The position numbers and the translations under genes are program-made. The notes under the pieces are model-generated. The model searched no databases, had not been told where the DNA came from, and saw nothing but the letters and a program-made list of their open reading frames with translations. DNA of 6,716 nucleotides. Origin: Ilumatobacteraceae bacterium. GTDB taxonomy: Bacteria; Actinomycetota; Acidimicrobiia; Acidimicrobiales; Ilumatobacteraceae. Positions 1 to 5,836 of this stretch are shown here, piece by piece. Within the stretch, counting starts at the first letter, position 1. The number at the start of each line of letters is the position of its first letter. The stretch covers positions 1 to 6,716 of the forward strand of contig JALOLG010000080.1 of NCBI GenBank assembly GCA_025456105.1, given 5' to 3'.

Positions 1-25
1 ACCACGACGGGGTTGGTGGGGGTGT

Positions 26-30
26 GGGAG
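26..30 (+). promoter_or_regulatory. Ribosome binding site that supports the ATG at 40
   Basis: GGGAG ends 9 bases before the ATG at 40. It lies downstream of the alternative TTG start at 13, so it supports the shorter protein. The promoter of this gene must lie at or beyond the left edge. Confidence 0.5.
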
Positions 31-39
31 CCTGGGCGG

Positions 40-747
40 ATGGCGACGACCCCGGCCGCGATCGACGTCCACATCGATGTGATGTGCCCGTTCGCCTACC
101 AGACCTCGGTGTGGCTCCGTGAGGTCCGACGCCTGACGGGGCTCGAGATCTCGTGGCGGTTCTTCAGCCTCGAGGAGATCAACCGGCGCGAGGGCAAGAA
201 GCACCCGTGGGAGCGGGAGTGGTCGTACGGGTGGTCGATGATGCGGATCGGTGCGCTCCTGCGCCGGCACTCGATGGACGACCTCGACCGCTGGTACGAG
301 CGTGCCGGGCGCGCCCTGCACGTGGAGAGCCGCAAGCCGCACGAGCCCGACGTCGCTCGGCACCTGCTCGCCGAGATCGGGCTCGACCCGGCCCTGGTGG
401 ACGCTGCGATCGGCGACCCCACCACCCACGACGAGGTCAAGGCCGACCACGACCGCGTCGTGGCCGCCGGTGGGTACGGCGTGCCGACGATGTTCGCCGG
501 GGAGGAGTGCCTCTTCGGACCGGTCCTGATCGACCCCCCGATGGGCGACGAGGCGCTCCGGCTGTGGGACGCCGTGCGCACCTGGTTCGACTTCCCGCAC
601 CTGTTCGAGCTGCAGCGGCCGAAGGCACCGCACCACCAGCGGGCGATCGCCGAGGCGCTGCGGCCCTACCTCGAGGCGCGCGACTGGGTCAGCATCGACC
701 GGGGTCGGGTCGTGGAGATCGGCCGCCCGACGTCGACGCGCCCCTGA
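40..747 (+). CDS. DsbA/FrnE-family thioredoxin-fold oxidoreductase-like protein with a single active-site cysteine
   Basis: This 235-residue protein has the DsbA-family layout: a beta strand leading into an active-site motif near the N-terminus (residues 12-19, IDVMCPFA), a helical insertion (about 45-130), and the cis-proline loop GGYGVPT at 144-150. Related actinobacterial proteins are cytosolic thiol oxidoreductases or mycothiol-dependent reductases, or resemble 2-hydroxychromene-2-carboxylate isomerase. The usual CxxC is reduced to Cys16-Pro-Phe-Ala19, so disulfide oxidase activity by the classical two-cysteine mechanism is unlikely. A monothiol (mycothiol-linked) or isomerase-like role is an inference. 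The only other cysteine is Cys157. There is no signal peptide, so it should be cytoplasmic. I chose ATG at 40 because GGGAG lies 9 bases upstream; an in-frame TTG at 13 is possible but adds nine residues without family character. disA begins 32 bases downstream. The family call is solid; the substrate is unknown. Confidence 0.8.
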   Translation: MATTPAAIDVHIDVMCPFAYQTSVWLREVRRLTGLEISWRFFSLEEINRREGKKHPWEREWSYGWSMMRIGALLRRHSMDDLDRWYERAGRALHVESRKPHEPDVARHLLAEIGLDPALVDAAIGDPTTHDEVKADHDRVVAAGGYGVPTMFAGEECLFGPVLIDPPMGDEALRLWDAVRTWFDFPHLFELQRPKAPHHQRAIAEALRPYLEARDWVSIDRGRVVEIGRPTSTRP

Positions 748-767
748 GGCCGCCGAAGCCGTTCGCC

Positions 768-773
768 TAGGAT
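768..773 (+). promoter_or_regulatory. Possible -10 hexamer for a leaderless disA transcript (or overlapping ribosome binding site)
   Basis: TAGGAT fits the actinobacterial TANNNT -10 consensus and ends exactly 6 bases before the disA ATG at 780, the geometry known for leaderless transcripts. A -35 is poor: CTGAGG at 744-749 matches TTGACA at three positions with an 18-base spacer. The same bases include AGGA (769-772), 7 bases before the ATG, which could be an ordinary Shine-Dalgarno. The sequence cannot separate the two readings. Confidence 0.4.
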
Positions 774-779
774 CGGCGC

Positions 780-1856
780 ATGCCGAGCCGCTCCCGCATC
801 GCCAACGAGGCGATGCGCAACGCGCTCGCTCGGATCGCCCCCGGCACCCCGCTGCGTGACGGCATCGACCGGGTGGTGCGAGCCAAGACGGGCGCGCTCC
901 TCGTGCTCTCCGACGGGCCGGCGGTGCTGTCGATCTGCAGCGGGGGCTTCCTCGTCGACGCGCCGTACAGCCCCCAGCGCCTGTCGGAGCTGGCCAAGAT
1001 GGACGGGGCGATCATCATCTCCACCGACGGCAGCCGGATCGCGCGCGCCAACGTCCACCTGGTCCCCGATCCCACGGTGCCGACGGGCGAGACGGGCACC
1101 CGCCACCGCACGGCCGAGCGCGTCTCGCGCTCGCTCGACGTGCCGGTGGTGAGCGCGAGCGAGGAGATGGGGGTCATCAACCTCTACGCGGGCGGCTACA
1201 AGCACCAGGTGCAGGAGATCGGCCGCCTCCTCGACCGTGGCAACCAGGCGCTGCAGACGCTCGAGCGGTACAAGGTGAAGCTCGACGACGCCATCGCGAA
1301 CCTCACCGCCGTCGAGGTGGAAGACGTCGTCACGCTCCGCGACGTGGTGTCGGTGGTGCAGCGCGGCGAGATGGTGCACCGCATCGCCGACGAGATCGAG
1401 ACGATGATCATCGAGCTCGGGATCGACGCACGGCTCCTGCGCCTGCAGCTCGACGAGCTCTACGGCGAGATCGACGACGAGCTCGACCTCGTGATCGCGG
1501 ATTACCTCCCGGCCGGCCGCACCACCGAGGACACGCTCGCCGAGATGTCCCGGCTGAGCGACGACGAGGTGCTCGACCTGCGGGTGGCCGCGGCCACGCT
1601 GCACCGCGCCGGCGACATGCGCGACCTCGACCAGGAGGTCGCGCCCAAGGGTCTGCGGCTGCTGCACCGGGTGAGCCGGCTGCCGACGGCCACGGCGGCA
1701 CGGATCGCCGACCACTTCGGCGAGCTCGCCAAGCTGCAGCGCGCCTCGATCGACGACCTGATGGCGGTGGACGGCGTCGACGAGACCATGGCGATCACGG
1801 TGAAGGACACCCTCGAGCGGGTCACCGAGTCGACGATCCTCGACCAGTACAGCTGA
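780..1856 (+). CDS. disA: DNA integrity scanning diadenylate cyclase DisA
   Basis: DisA condenses two ATP into cyclic di-AMP, a second messenger tied to DNA integrity, osmolyte transport and cell-wall homeostasis; the known enzyme is a cytosolic octamer. The 358-residue length is typical. The N-terminal DAC domain (about 1-145) carries the catalytic DGA at 75-77 (in LAKMDGAIII) and the ATP-binding RHR at 108-110 (in TGTRHRTAER), the numbering seen in the Thermotoga enzyme. A helical spine (about 146-285) has the conserved NQALQTLERYK and RIADEIE stretches. The C-terminal helix-hairpin-helix region (about 290-358) ends in the family-typical ILDQYS. Within that region the usual GVG/GIG hairpin reads GVD (332-334), and the basic residues that normally follow are replaced by ETMAITV, so DNA binding may be weakened. 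ATG 780 matches the family N-terminus. The common neighbour radA is not in the window. Identity is essentially certain. Confidence 0.97.
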   Translation: MPSRSRIANEAMRNALARIAPGTPLRDGIDRVVRAKTGALLVLSDGPAVLSICSGGFLVDAPYSPQRLSELAKMDGAIIISTDGSRIARANVHLVPDPTVPTGETGTRHRTAERVSRSLDVPVVSASEEMGVINLYAGGYKHQVQEIGRLLDRGNQALQTLERYKVKLDDAIANLTAVEVEDVVTLRDVVSVVQRGEMVHRIADEIETMIIELGIDARLLRLQLDELYGEIDDELDLVIADYLPAGRTTEDTLAEMSRLSDDEVLDLRVAAATLHRAGDMRDLDQEVAPKGLRLLHRVSRLPTATAARIADHFGELAKLQRASIDDLMAVDGVDETMAITVKDTLERVTESTILDQYS

Positions 1857-1860
1857 CGCG

Positions 1861-1867
1861 GAGGAGG
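1861..1867 (+). promoter_or_regulatory. Strong ribosome binding site of the Dabb gene
   Basis: GAGGAGG lies in the 16-base gap between the disA stop and the next ATG, 5 bases before that ATG. It is the strongest Shine-Dalgarno in the window and fits translation of a second cistron from a shared mRNA. Confidence 0.75.
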
Positions 1868-1872
1868 CAGCG

Positions 1873-2169
1873 ATGGCGATCCGTCACGTGGTGACGTTCG
1901 TGTGGGCCGACGGGCTGGGCGACGAGCACGTCGCACAGGTGACCGCGGGGCTGGCGGCCTTGCCCGACCTGATCCCGTCGATCCGCGCCTACGAGTTCGG
2001 GCCCGACCTCGGGCTCAACGAGGGCAACTCGAGCTACGCGGTCACGGCGCTGTTCGACGACGAGGCCGGCTACCTCGAGTACCGCGACCACCCGGCCCAC
2101 CGGCAGTTCATCGCCGATCACATCACCGGCAAGATCACCTCGCGCGCCGCGGTTCAGCTCGCCGTCTGA
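1873..2169 (+). CDS. Dabb (stress-responsive alpha/beta-barrel) domain protein
   Basis: This 98-residue protein is a single Dabb domain. It opens with IRHVVTFVW (3-11), then has a helix ending in LAALPDLIPSI, the motif YEFGPDLGLNEGNSSYAV, a central strand with FDDEAGYLEY, and the HPAHRQFI stretch. Dabb proteins are small dimeric ferredoxin-like barrels; members include plant stress proteins and polyketide or olivetolic acid cyclases, but most bacterial ones have no known reaction. No signal peptide or membrane segment is present. The gene starts 16 bases after disA and almost certainly shares its mRNA, so a link to c-di-AMP or stress physiology is possible but unproven. Its last 16 bases overlap the end of the convergent molybdenum hydroxylase gene, leaving no room for a terminator between them. 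The family call is strong; the function is unknown. Confidence 0.88.
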   Translation: MAIRHVVTFVWADGLGDEHVAQVTAGLAALPDLIPSIRAYEFGPDLGLNEGNSSYAVTALFDDEAGYLEYRDHPAHRQFIADHITGKITSRAAVQLAV

Positions 2170-4736
2170 TCTCGGCGCATCGGCAGCGAGGCGCGCCACT
2201 CGCCGTCGAGCGCGTGGAGCGCGGCCGCCACCGCCGGCGCCGTGGGCACGAGTCCGATCTCGCCCACCCCCTTGATGCCGTAGGGCGACCGCGGCTGGGG
2301 CACCTCGACGACGTCGACCTCGATCGGCGGGACGTCCTTGGCGCGCAGGATGCCCAGCGAGCGCAGCGTCGTGTTGAGGGGGAAGCCCGTGTCGGGGTCG
2401 GTGGGGAAGTCCTCGGACAGCGCGTAGCCGAGACCCATGTGCACGCTGCCCTCGATCTGGCCCTCCACGAGCACCGGGTTCACCGCGCGACCGACGTCGT
2501 GCACCGCGACCACCCGCTCGATCGAACCGGTCGACCGGTCGCACACCACCATCTGCGCGGCGTAGCTGAACACGGCGTGGATCGTCGGGTTGGGGTGCTC
2601 GGGGTCGCCGAGGTGGTGGGTCCAGTCGACGACGTACTCGCCGACGTGATCGACGTCGGGCGCGCACCCGGCCGCTCGCGCCGCCGCGCACGCGCGCTGC
2701 ACGGATCCGGCCGTCATGAGCGTGCCCCGCGACCCGGTGGTCTGGCCGAAGCCGAGCTGACGGGTGGTGTCGACGATCACGTCGATGCGCTCGGGCTCGA
2801 TGCCGAGCTCGGCCGCCGCCACCTGCAGCGCCACCGTGTGCACGCCCTGGCCCATCTCGGTCCAACCGTGGCGCACCTCGACCCGGCCGTCGGAGCGGAA
2901 CCGGACCACCGCCCGGCACAGCTCGCGGAAGCCGTTGCCGAGACCGGAGTTCTTCAGCCCGAGCCCGAGACCCACGGCGGCCCCCGACGACACCGCGGCC
3001 TCGTAGCGGTCGCGGATGGCATCGAGGCAGGCCTCGGCGCCGCCGGCGCCGTCGTCCATGATCTGCCCCGGGCCCCACACGTCGCCCGGTCGGATCACGT
3101 TGCGCTTGCGGATCTCCCAGCCGCTGATGCCGACCTGCTCGGCGAGCCGGTCGAGGACGCCCTCGGTGGCGAACTGCGCCTGGTTGGCGCCGAAGCCGCG
3201 GAACGCTCCGCAGACGAGGTTGTTGGTGCGCACCGCCACGGTCTCGACGTCGACCGCCTGCCACCGGTAGGGCCCGCTCGCGTGCCCGGCTGCACGCTCG
3301 AGCACCTTCATGCCGACGCTCGCGTACGCACCCGAGTCGCCGATGCCGCGCACCCGCAGCGCGGTGAGGTGGCCCTCGGCGTCGCAGCCGGCCCAGTACT
3401 CGAGGCGGATCGGATGGCGCTTGGCGTGCATGCGGAAGCTCTCCTCGCGCGACAGCGTGCACTTCACCGGCCGGTCGAGCAGCCACGCTGCGAGCGCAGC
3501 GTGAGCCTGGTTGCTCATGTCCTCCTTGCCGCCGAACGCGCCGCCGTTCGACACGAGCTCGACGGTGACGCGCGACGGGTCGAGGTCGAGCACGCGGGCG
3601 ATGTCGTCGCGGTCGTCCCAGACGCCCTGGCCGCCCGAGTACACGTGGAGCGTCCGGCCATCGCCGTCTCCCGACGGCACGGCGAGCGACGACTCGGGCT
3701 CGAGGAACGCGTGCTCGATCCGCTGGGTGGTGAACACCTCGTGGACCACGTGCGAGCTCGTCGCCAGCACGGCGTCGACGTCGGCACCGCGTGTGTAGGC
3801 GCTCACCGAGAGCGTGTTCGAGTCGGTCCCCCACACGGCGATCGGCGCGTCGGGCTCGAGCGCCCGGACGGGGTCGGTGACGGGTGGCAGCACGTCGTAC
3901 TCGACGGCCACCAGCGCGGCGGCCTCGCGTGCGGCGAGCCGGCTGTCGGCCACCACGATCGCGAGCACGTCGCCCGCGTACGAGGTGCGCCCCCCGACCG
4001 GGATCATCACCGGCCAGTCCTTGTGGATGAGTCCCACCCGCAGCTCGCCCGGGACGTCAGCCGCGGTGAGCACCGCGACGACACCGGGCGCGGCCGCCGC
4101 CGCGCTGACGTCGATGGCGGCGACGTCGGCGCGGGCGTGGTCGGTGAGCCGGAGCGCGGCGTGCAGCATCCCGGGCACCCGCAGGTCGTCGATGTACGGG
4201 CGGTCGCCGAGGGTCAGCTCGGCCGCCTCGTACTTGGCGCCGGCACCGCCCACCCCGCTGGCGAGCGTCGGGCTGCAGACCCGGCCCTGCGCGACGGCCT
4301 CGATGGCGTCGAGGATCTTCACGTACCCGGTGCACCGGCAGAGGTGCGCACCGAGGTGCGGGGCCATCGCGGCTCGTGTGAGCGATGCGCCCTTCTTGTC
4401 GATCTGAGCCTTGGCCCGCAGGACGATGCCGGGGATGCAGAACCCGCACTGCAGGCCACCGCACGCCGCGAACGCGTCGGCGAACCGCTGGCGCTCGGCG
4501 TCGTCGAGGCCCTCGAGCGTGACGATGTCGGCACCCGCCACCTTGTCGAGCGACTGCTGGCACGACACGACGGCCTTGCCGTCGATCAGCACCGTGCAGC
4601 AGCCGCACTGCCCCGACGGCGAGCAGCCGTCCTTGGGCGACGTGACGTCGAGCTCCTCGCGCAGCGCCGAGAGCAGGTGGGGGTGCCGGCCTCGGACGCT
4701 GACCGGGCTGCCGTTCAGGCGGAACTCGACGGGCAT
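2154..4736 (-). CDS. Fused [2Fe-2S]/molybdopterin hydroxylase of the xanthine dehydrogenase family (Se-dependent-XDH-like), no FAD domain
   Basis: This 860-residue protein joins the iron-sulfur and molybdenum parts of a xanthine dehydrogenase-type hydroxylase. A plant-type [2Fe-2S] domain (about 1-75) has Cys38, Cys44, Cys47 and Cys59, with an extra Cys46. The second [2Fe-2S] domain (about 80-150) has QCGFC at 96-100 and CRC at 133-135. An alpha/beta hammerhead domain (about 170-285) leads into the molybdopterin domain (about 310-845), with GGAFGGKE at 398-405, AFRGFG at 511-516, TEMGQG at 626-631 and GVGE at 823-826, where Glu826 matches the catalytic base. The FAD domain is missing, as in Desulfovibrio aldehyde oxidoreductase and the Se-dependent xanthine dehydrogenase group; the C-terminal IKGVGEIGLVPTAPA and DGEWRASLPM favour the latter. 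Substrate may be a purine, other N-heterocycle or aldehyde. There is no in-frame TGA; selenium, if used, would be a labile cofactor. The start agrees with the family but lacks a good ribosome binding site. The upstream same-strand gene is 31 bases away. Confidence 0.9.
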   Translation of the reverse strand: MPVEFRLNGSPVSVRGRHPHLLSALREELDVTSPKDGCSPSGQCGCCTVLIDGKAVVSCQQSLDKVAGADIVTLEGLDDAERQRFADAFAACGGLQCGFCIPGIVLRAKAQIDKKGASLTRAAMAPHLGAHLCRCTGYVKILDAIEAVAQGRVCSPTLASGVGGAGAKYEAAELTLGDRPYIDDLRVPGMLHAALRLTDHARADVAAIDVSAAAAAPGVVAVLTAADVPGELRVGLIHKDWPVMIPVGGRTSYAGDVLAIVVADSRLAAREAAALVAVEYDVLPPVTDPVRALEPDAPIAVWGTDSNTLSVSAYTRGADVDAVLATSSHVVHEVFTTQRIEHAFLEPESSLAVPSGDGDGRTLHVYSGGQGVWDDRDDIARVLDLDPSRVTVELVSNGGAFGGKEDMSNQAHAALAAWLLDRPVKCTLSREESFRMHAKRHPIRLEYWAGCDAEGHLTALRVRGIGDSGAYASVGMKVLERAAGHASGPYRWQAVDVETVAVRTNNLVCGAFRGFGANQAQFATEGVLDRLAEQVGISGWEIRKRNVIRPGDVWGPGQIMDDGAGGAEACLDAIRDRYEAAVSSGAAVGLGLGLKNSGLGNGFRELCRAVVRFRSDGRVEVRHGWTEMGQGVHTVALQVAAAELGIEPERIDVIVDTTRQLGFGQTTGSRGTLMTAGSVQRACAAARAAGCAPDVDHVGEYVVDWTHHLGDPEHPNPTIHAVFSYAAQMVVCDRSTGSIERVVAVHDVGRAVNPVLVEGQIEGSVHMGLGYALSEDFPTDPDTGFPLNTTLRSLGILRAKDVPPIEVDVVEVPQPRSPYGIKGVGEIGLVPTAPAVAAALHALDGEWRASLPMRRDQTAS

Positions 4737-4737
4737 C

Positions 4738-4752
4738 TTGACATTCTGTCAA
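4738..4752. promoter_or_regulatory. Perfect 15-base palindrome, candidate repressor operator
   Basis: TTGACA-TTC-TGTCAA is a perfect inverted repeat with 6-base arms and a 3-base centre, and AT-rich in a very GC-rich region. It ends one base before the hydroxylase ATG on the minus strand and covers the candidate -10. Short spaced palindromes of this form are typical of operators for dimeric repressors such as TetR-family proteins; which family binds here is not known, and no regulator gene is in the window. Confidence 0.6.
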
Positions 4753-4771
4753 AGACGACCGCCGCCGTCAG
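4743..4771 (-). promoter_or_regulatory. Candidate promoter for a leaderless hydroxylase transcript
   Basis: On the minus strand CTGACG (4771-4766, four of six matches to TTGACA) lies 17 bases before CAGAAT (4748-4743, four of six matches to TATAAT), which ends exactly 6 bases before the ATG. Transcription would start at or next to the A of the ATG, which would explain why no Shine-Dalgarno is visible. The -35 overlaps the stop codon of the upstream gene, and the -10 lies inside the palindrome. Confidence 0.45.
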
Positions 4772-5664
4772 TCGCCGCCGAACAGCCCCCCGAGATCGGT
4801 GAGGTCGACCGCTCCCTCGGGCACGGCGATCTCGACGGGACCACCGATCGACTCGACGTCGACCACGACCGTGGCGTCGATGCCGAGCGCCGAGTACGAG
4901 GTCTCGAAGCGGCGGAGCTGGTCGCCGTCGCCGACGAGCACGTCGTAGACGAGCTCGTCGGGGACGGCCGCACCGAACGAGGCATCGAGCTCGGGGAAGG
5001 CGGCCAGGGCGTCCGACGCGTCGATCGTGACGCGGTAGCGAGTGACAGCCTCGCCCTCGAGGTCCTCGGTACCGATCTCGATCGCCGTGCCTGGCTCGAG
5101 GAGGTCGCCCACGTCGAGGGGCGACACACCGAACTGGCCGGTGAGGTCGCCGAGGTCCTGGCCGGTGAGCTCCTCCATCCGGGACGCGTCGATCTGCACC
5201 CACTCGGCCGGCAGCGGGAGCCCGTCGGCCGACAGGTACACCACGCCGGCAGCGCCGTCGACGACCATCGCGAGGGTGACGGCATCGCCGCCACCCGGCA
5301 GGAACCCGGACACGTCGGCGTCGATGCGCATCCGCTCGGTCGCCCGGTCGACGACCGCATCCATGGTCATGAACGTCTCGCCGTCGAGCCCGACCTCGGC
5401 GCGGTAGGCCACACCCTGCGCTGCCGCGGCCTGCTCGAGCGCGGCGTCGAGCGATCGCGCCGAGCCGGCGTCGTCGCGTCGGGCCGCCAGGAGGGCCGCC
5501 ACCCCCACCACGAGCGCGAGGACGGCGACGACGGCCGCGACCACCCGGCCGGTGCGCCGACGCGGCGCGGGCGGTTGCACCGGGATCTCGAACGACGCGG
5601 AGCCCGACGGCGGGGGCAGCGGCCCGGTGCCGAGCGCCGGGGGAGGGAACGACGACCCGCTCAT
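4768..5664 (-). CDS. Single-pass membrane-anchored extracytoplasmic protein, LppX/LprG-like domain
   Basis: This 298-residue protein starts with a proline-rich cytoplasmic segment (about 1-34), then RRR at 35-37, one hydrophobic helix (about 41-60, VAAVVAVLALVVGVAALLAA) and an acidic extracytoplasmic domain (about 61-298). The outer domain alternates amphipathic strands and has the stretch MVVDGAAGVVYLSADGLPLP followed by EWVQID (about 133-159), the pattern of the LppX/LprG fold that carries lipids at the mycobacterial envelope. Unlike those lipoproteins it has no cysteine at all, so no lipobox; anchoring must be by the helix. I chose ATG 5664 over the in-frame GTG at 5697, because the extra eleven residues look non-coding and GATGAT lies exactly 6 bases before the ATG. 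A GGAGG is only one base from this ATG, too close to act normally. It is followed by the hydroxylase gene on the same strand. The topology is clear; lipid binding is only inferred. Confidence 0.72.
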   Translation of the reverse strand: MSGSSFPPPALGTGPLPPPSGSASFEIPVQPPAPRRRTGRVVAAVVAVLALVVGVAALLAARRDDAGSARSLDAALEQAAAAQGVAYRAEVGLDGETFMTMDAVVDRATERMRIDADVSGFLPGGGDAVTLAMVVDGAAGVVYLSADGLPLPAEWVQIDASRMEELTGQDLGDLTGQFGVSPLDVGDLLEPGTAIEIGTEDLEGEAVTRYRVTIDASDALAAFPELDASFGAAVPDELVYDVLVGDGDQLRRFETSYSALGIDATVVVDVESIGGPVEIAVPEGAVDLTDLGGLFGGD

Positions 5665-5670
5665 GCCTCC

Positions 5671-5676
5671 ATCATC
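5671..5676 (-). promoter_or_regulatory. Possible -10 hexamer for a leaderless transcript of the anchored protein
   Basis: On the minus strand GATGAT matches TATAAT at four of six positions, including the key A2 and T6, and ends 6 bases before the ATG at 5664. The -35 region is weak (TGGTGC with a 17-base spacer). The adjacent GGAGG ends one base before the ATG, which argues against ordinary Shine-Dalgarno initiation. Confidence 0.3.
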
Positions 5677-5770
5677 GGCCTCGCGGCGCCCGCGCACCAG
5701 TCACTTCTGGTGCTGTGGCGTCGACGACGCGATGCGACTCAAGACCGAGAGTTCCTGTGCCGAACCATGA

Positions 5771-5803
5771 CGGTCACGTAGCCTCTCGCCGCCCGGGTGA
5801 CCG
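5771..5803. repeat. Inverted repeat in the divergent intergenic region
   Basis: CGGTCAC (5771-5777) and GTGACCG (5797-5803) are perfect 7-base inverted arms around 19 bases. The left arm also belongs to a small palindrome TGAC-G-GTCA (5768-5776). A TAGCCT (5779-5784) that fits TANNNT lies in the loop and could be the -10 of the plus-strand gene at 5837, though no convincing -35 precedes it. The pair could be operator half-sites or an RNA hairpin; no T-tract follows, so it is not a classic terminator. Confidence 0.35.
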
Positions 5804-5827
5804 CACCCCCACTCACCTCCACCACCC

Positions 5828-5831
5828 AAGG
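5828..5831 (+). promoter_or_regulatory. Ribosome binding site of the secreted repeat protein
   Basis: AAGG ends 5 bases before the ATG at 5837. It is a modest Shine-Dalgarno but well spaced, and it supports this ATG, which directly opens a signal peptide. Confidence 0.5.
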
Positions 5832-5836
5832 TCGTC

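Noticed and set aside
2150..2200. Bidirectional terminator between the convergent genes.
   Set aside because: The genes overlap, and no stem followed by a T-tract is visible on either strand.
1822..3834. 670-codon minus-strand open frame overlapping the hydroxylase in another frame.
   Set aside because: The translation is arginine-rich with no recognisable motif and overlaps the real gene throughout most of its length; it is a frame shadow, not a frameshifted piece.
2154..4736. Selenocysteine in the hydroxylase.
   Set aside because: No in-frame TGA interrupts the gene; selenium in this family, when present, is a labile cofactor and not an encoded residue.
1902..4802. Very long plus-strand open frame (966 codons) opposite the molybdenum hydroxylase gene.
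   Set aside because: It is antisense to a gene with clear domains, its translation is low-complexity and rich in Arg, His, Ala and Val, and long antisense frames are normal in DNA this rich in GC.
5665..5697. N-terminal extension of the anchored protein to a GTG at 5697.
   Set aside because: It adds eleven residues of charged, non-family sequence and has no good upstream signal. It remains possible, so the start is moderate confidence only.
4411..5781. 456-codon plus-strand open frame spanning the hydroxylase start and the anchored-protein gene.
   Set aside because: It lies antisense to two well-supported genes and shows no domain pattern.
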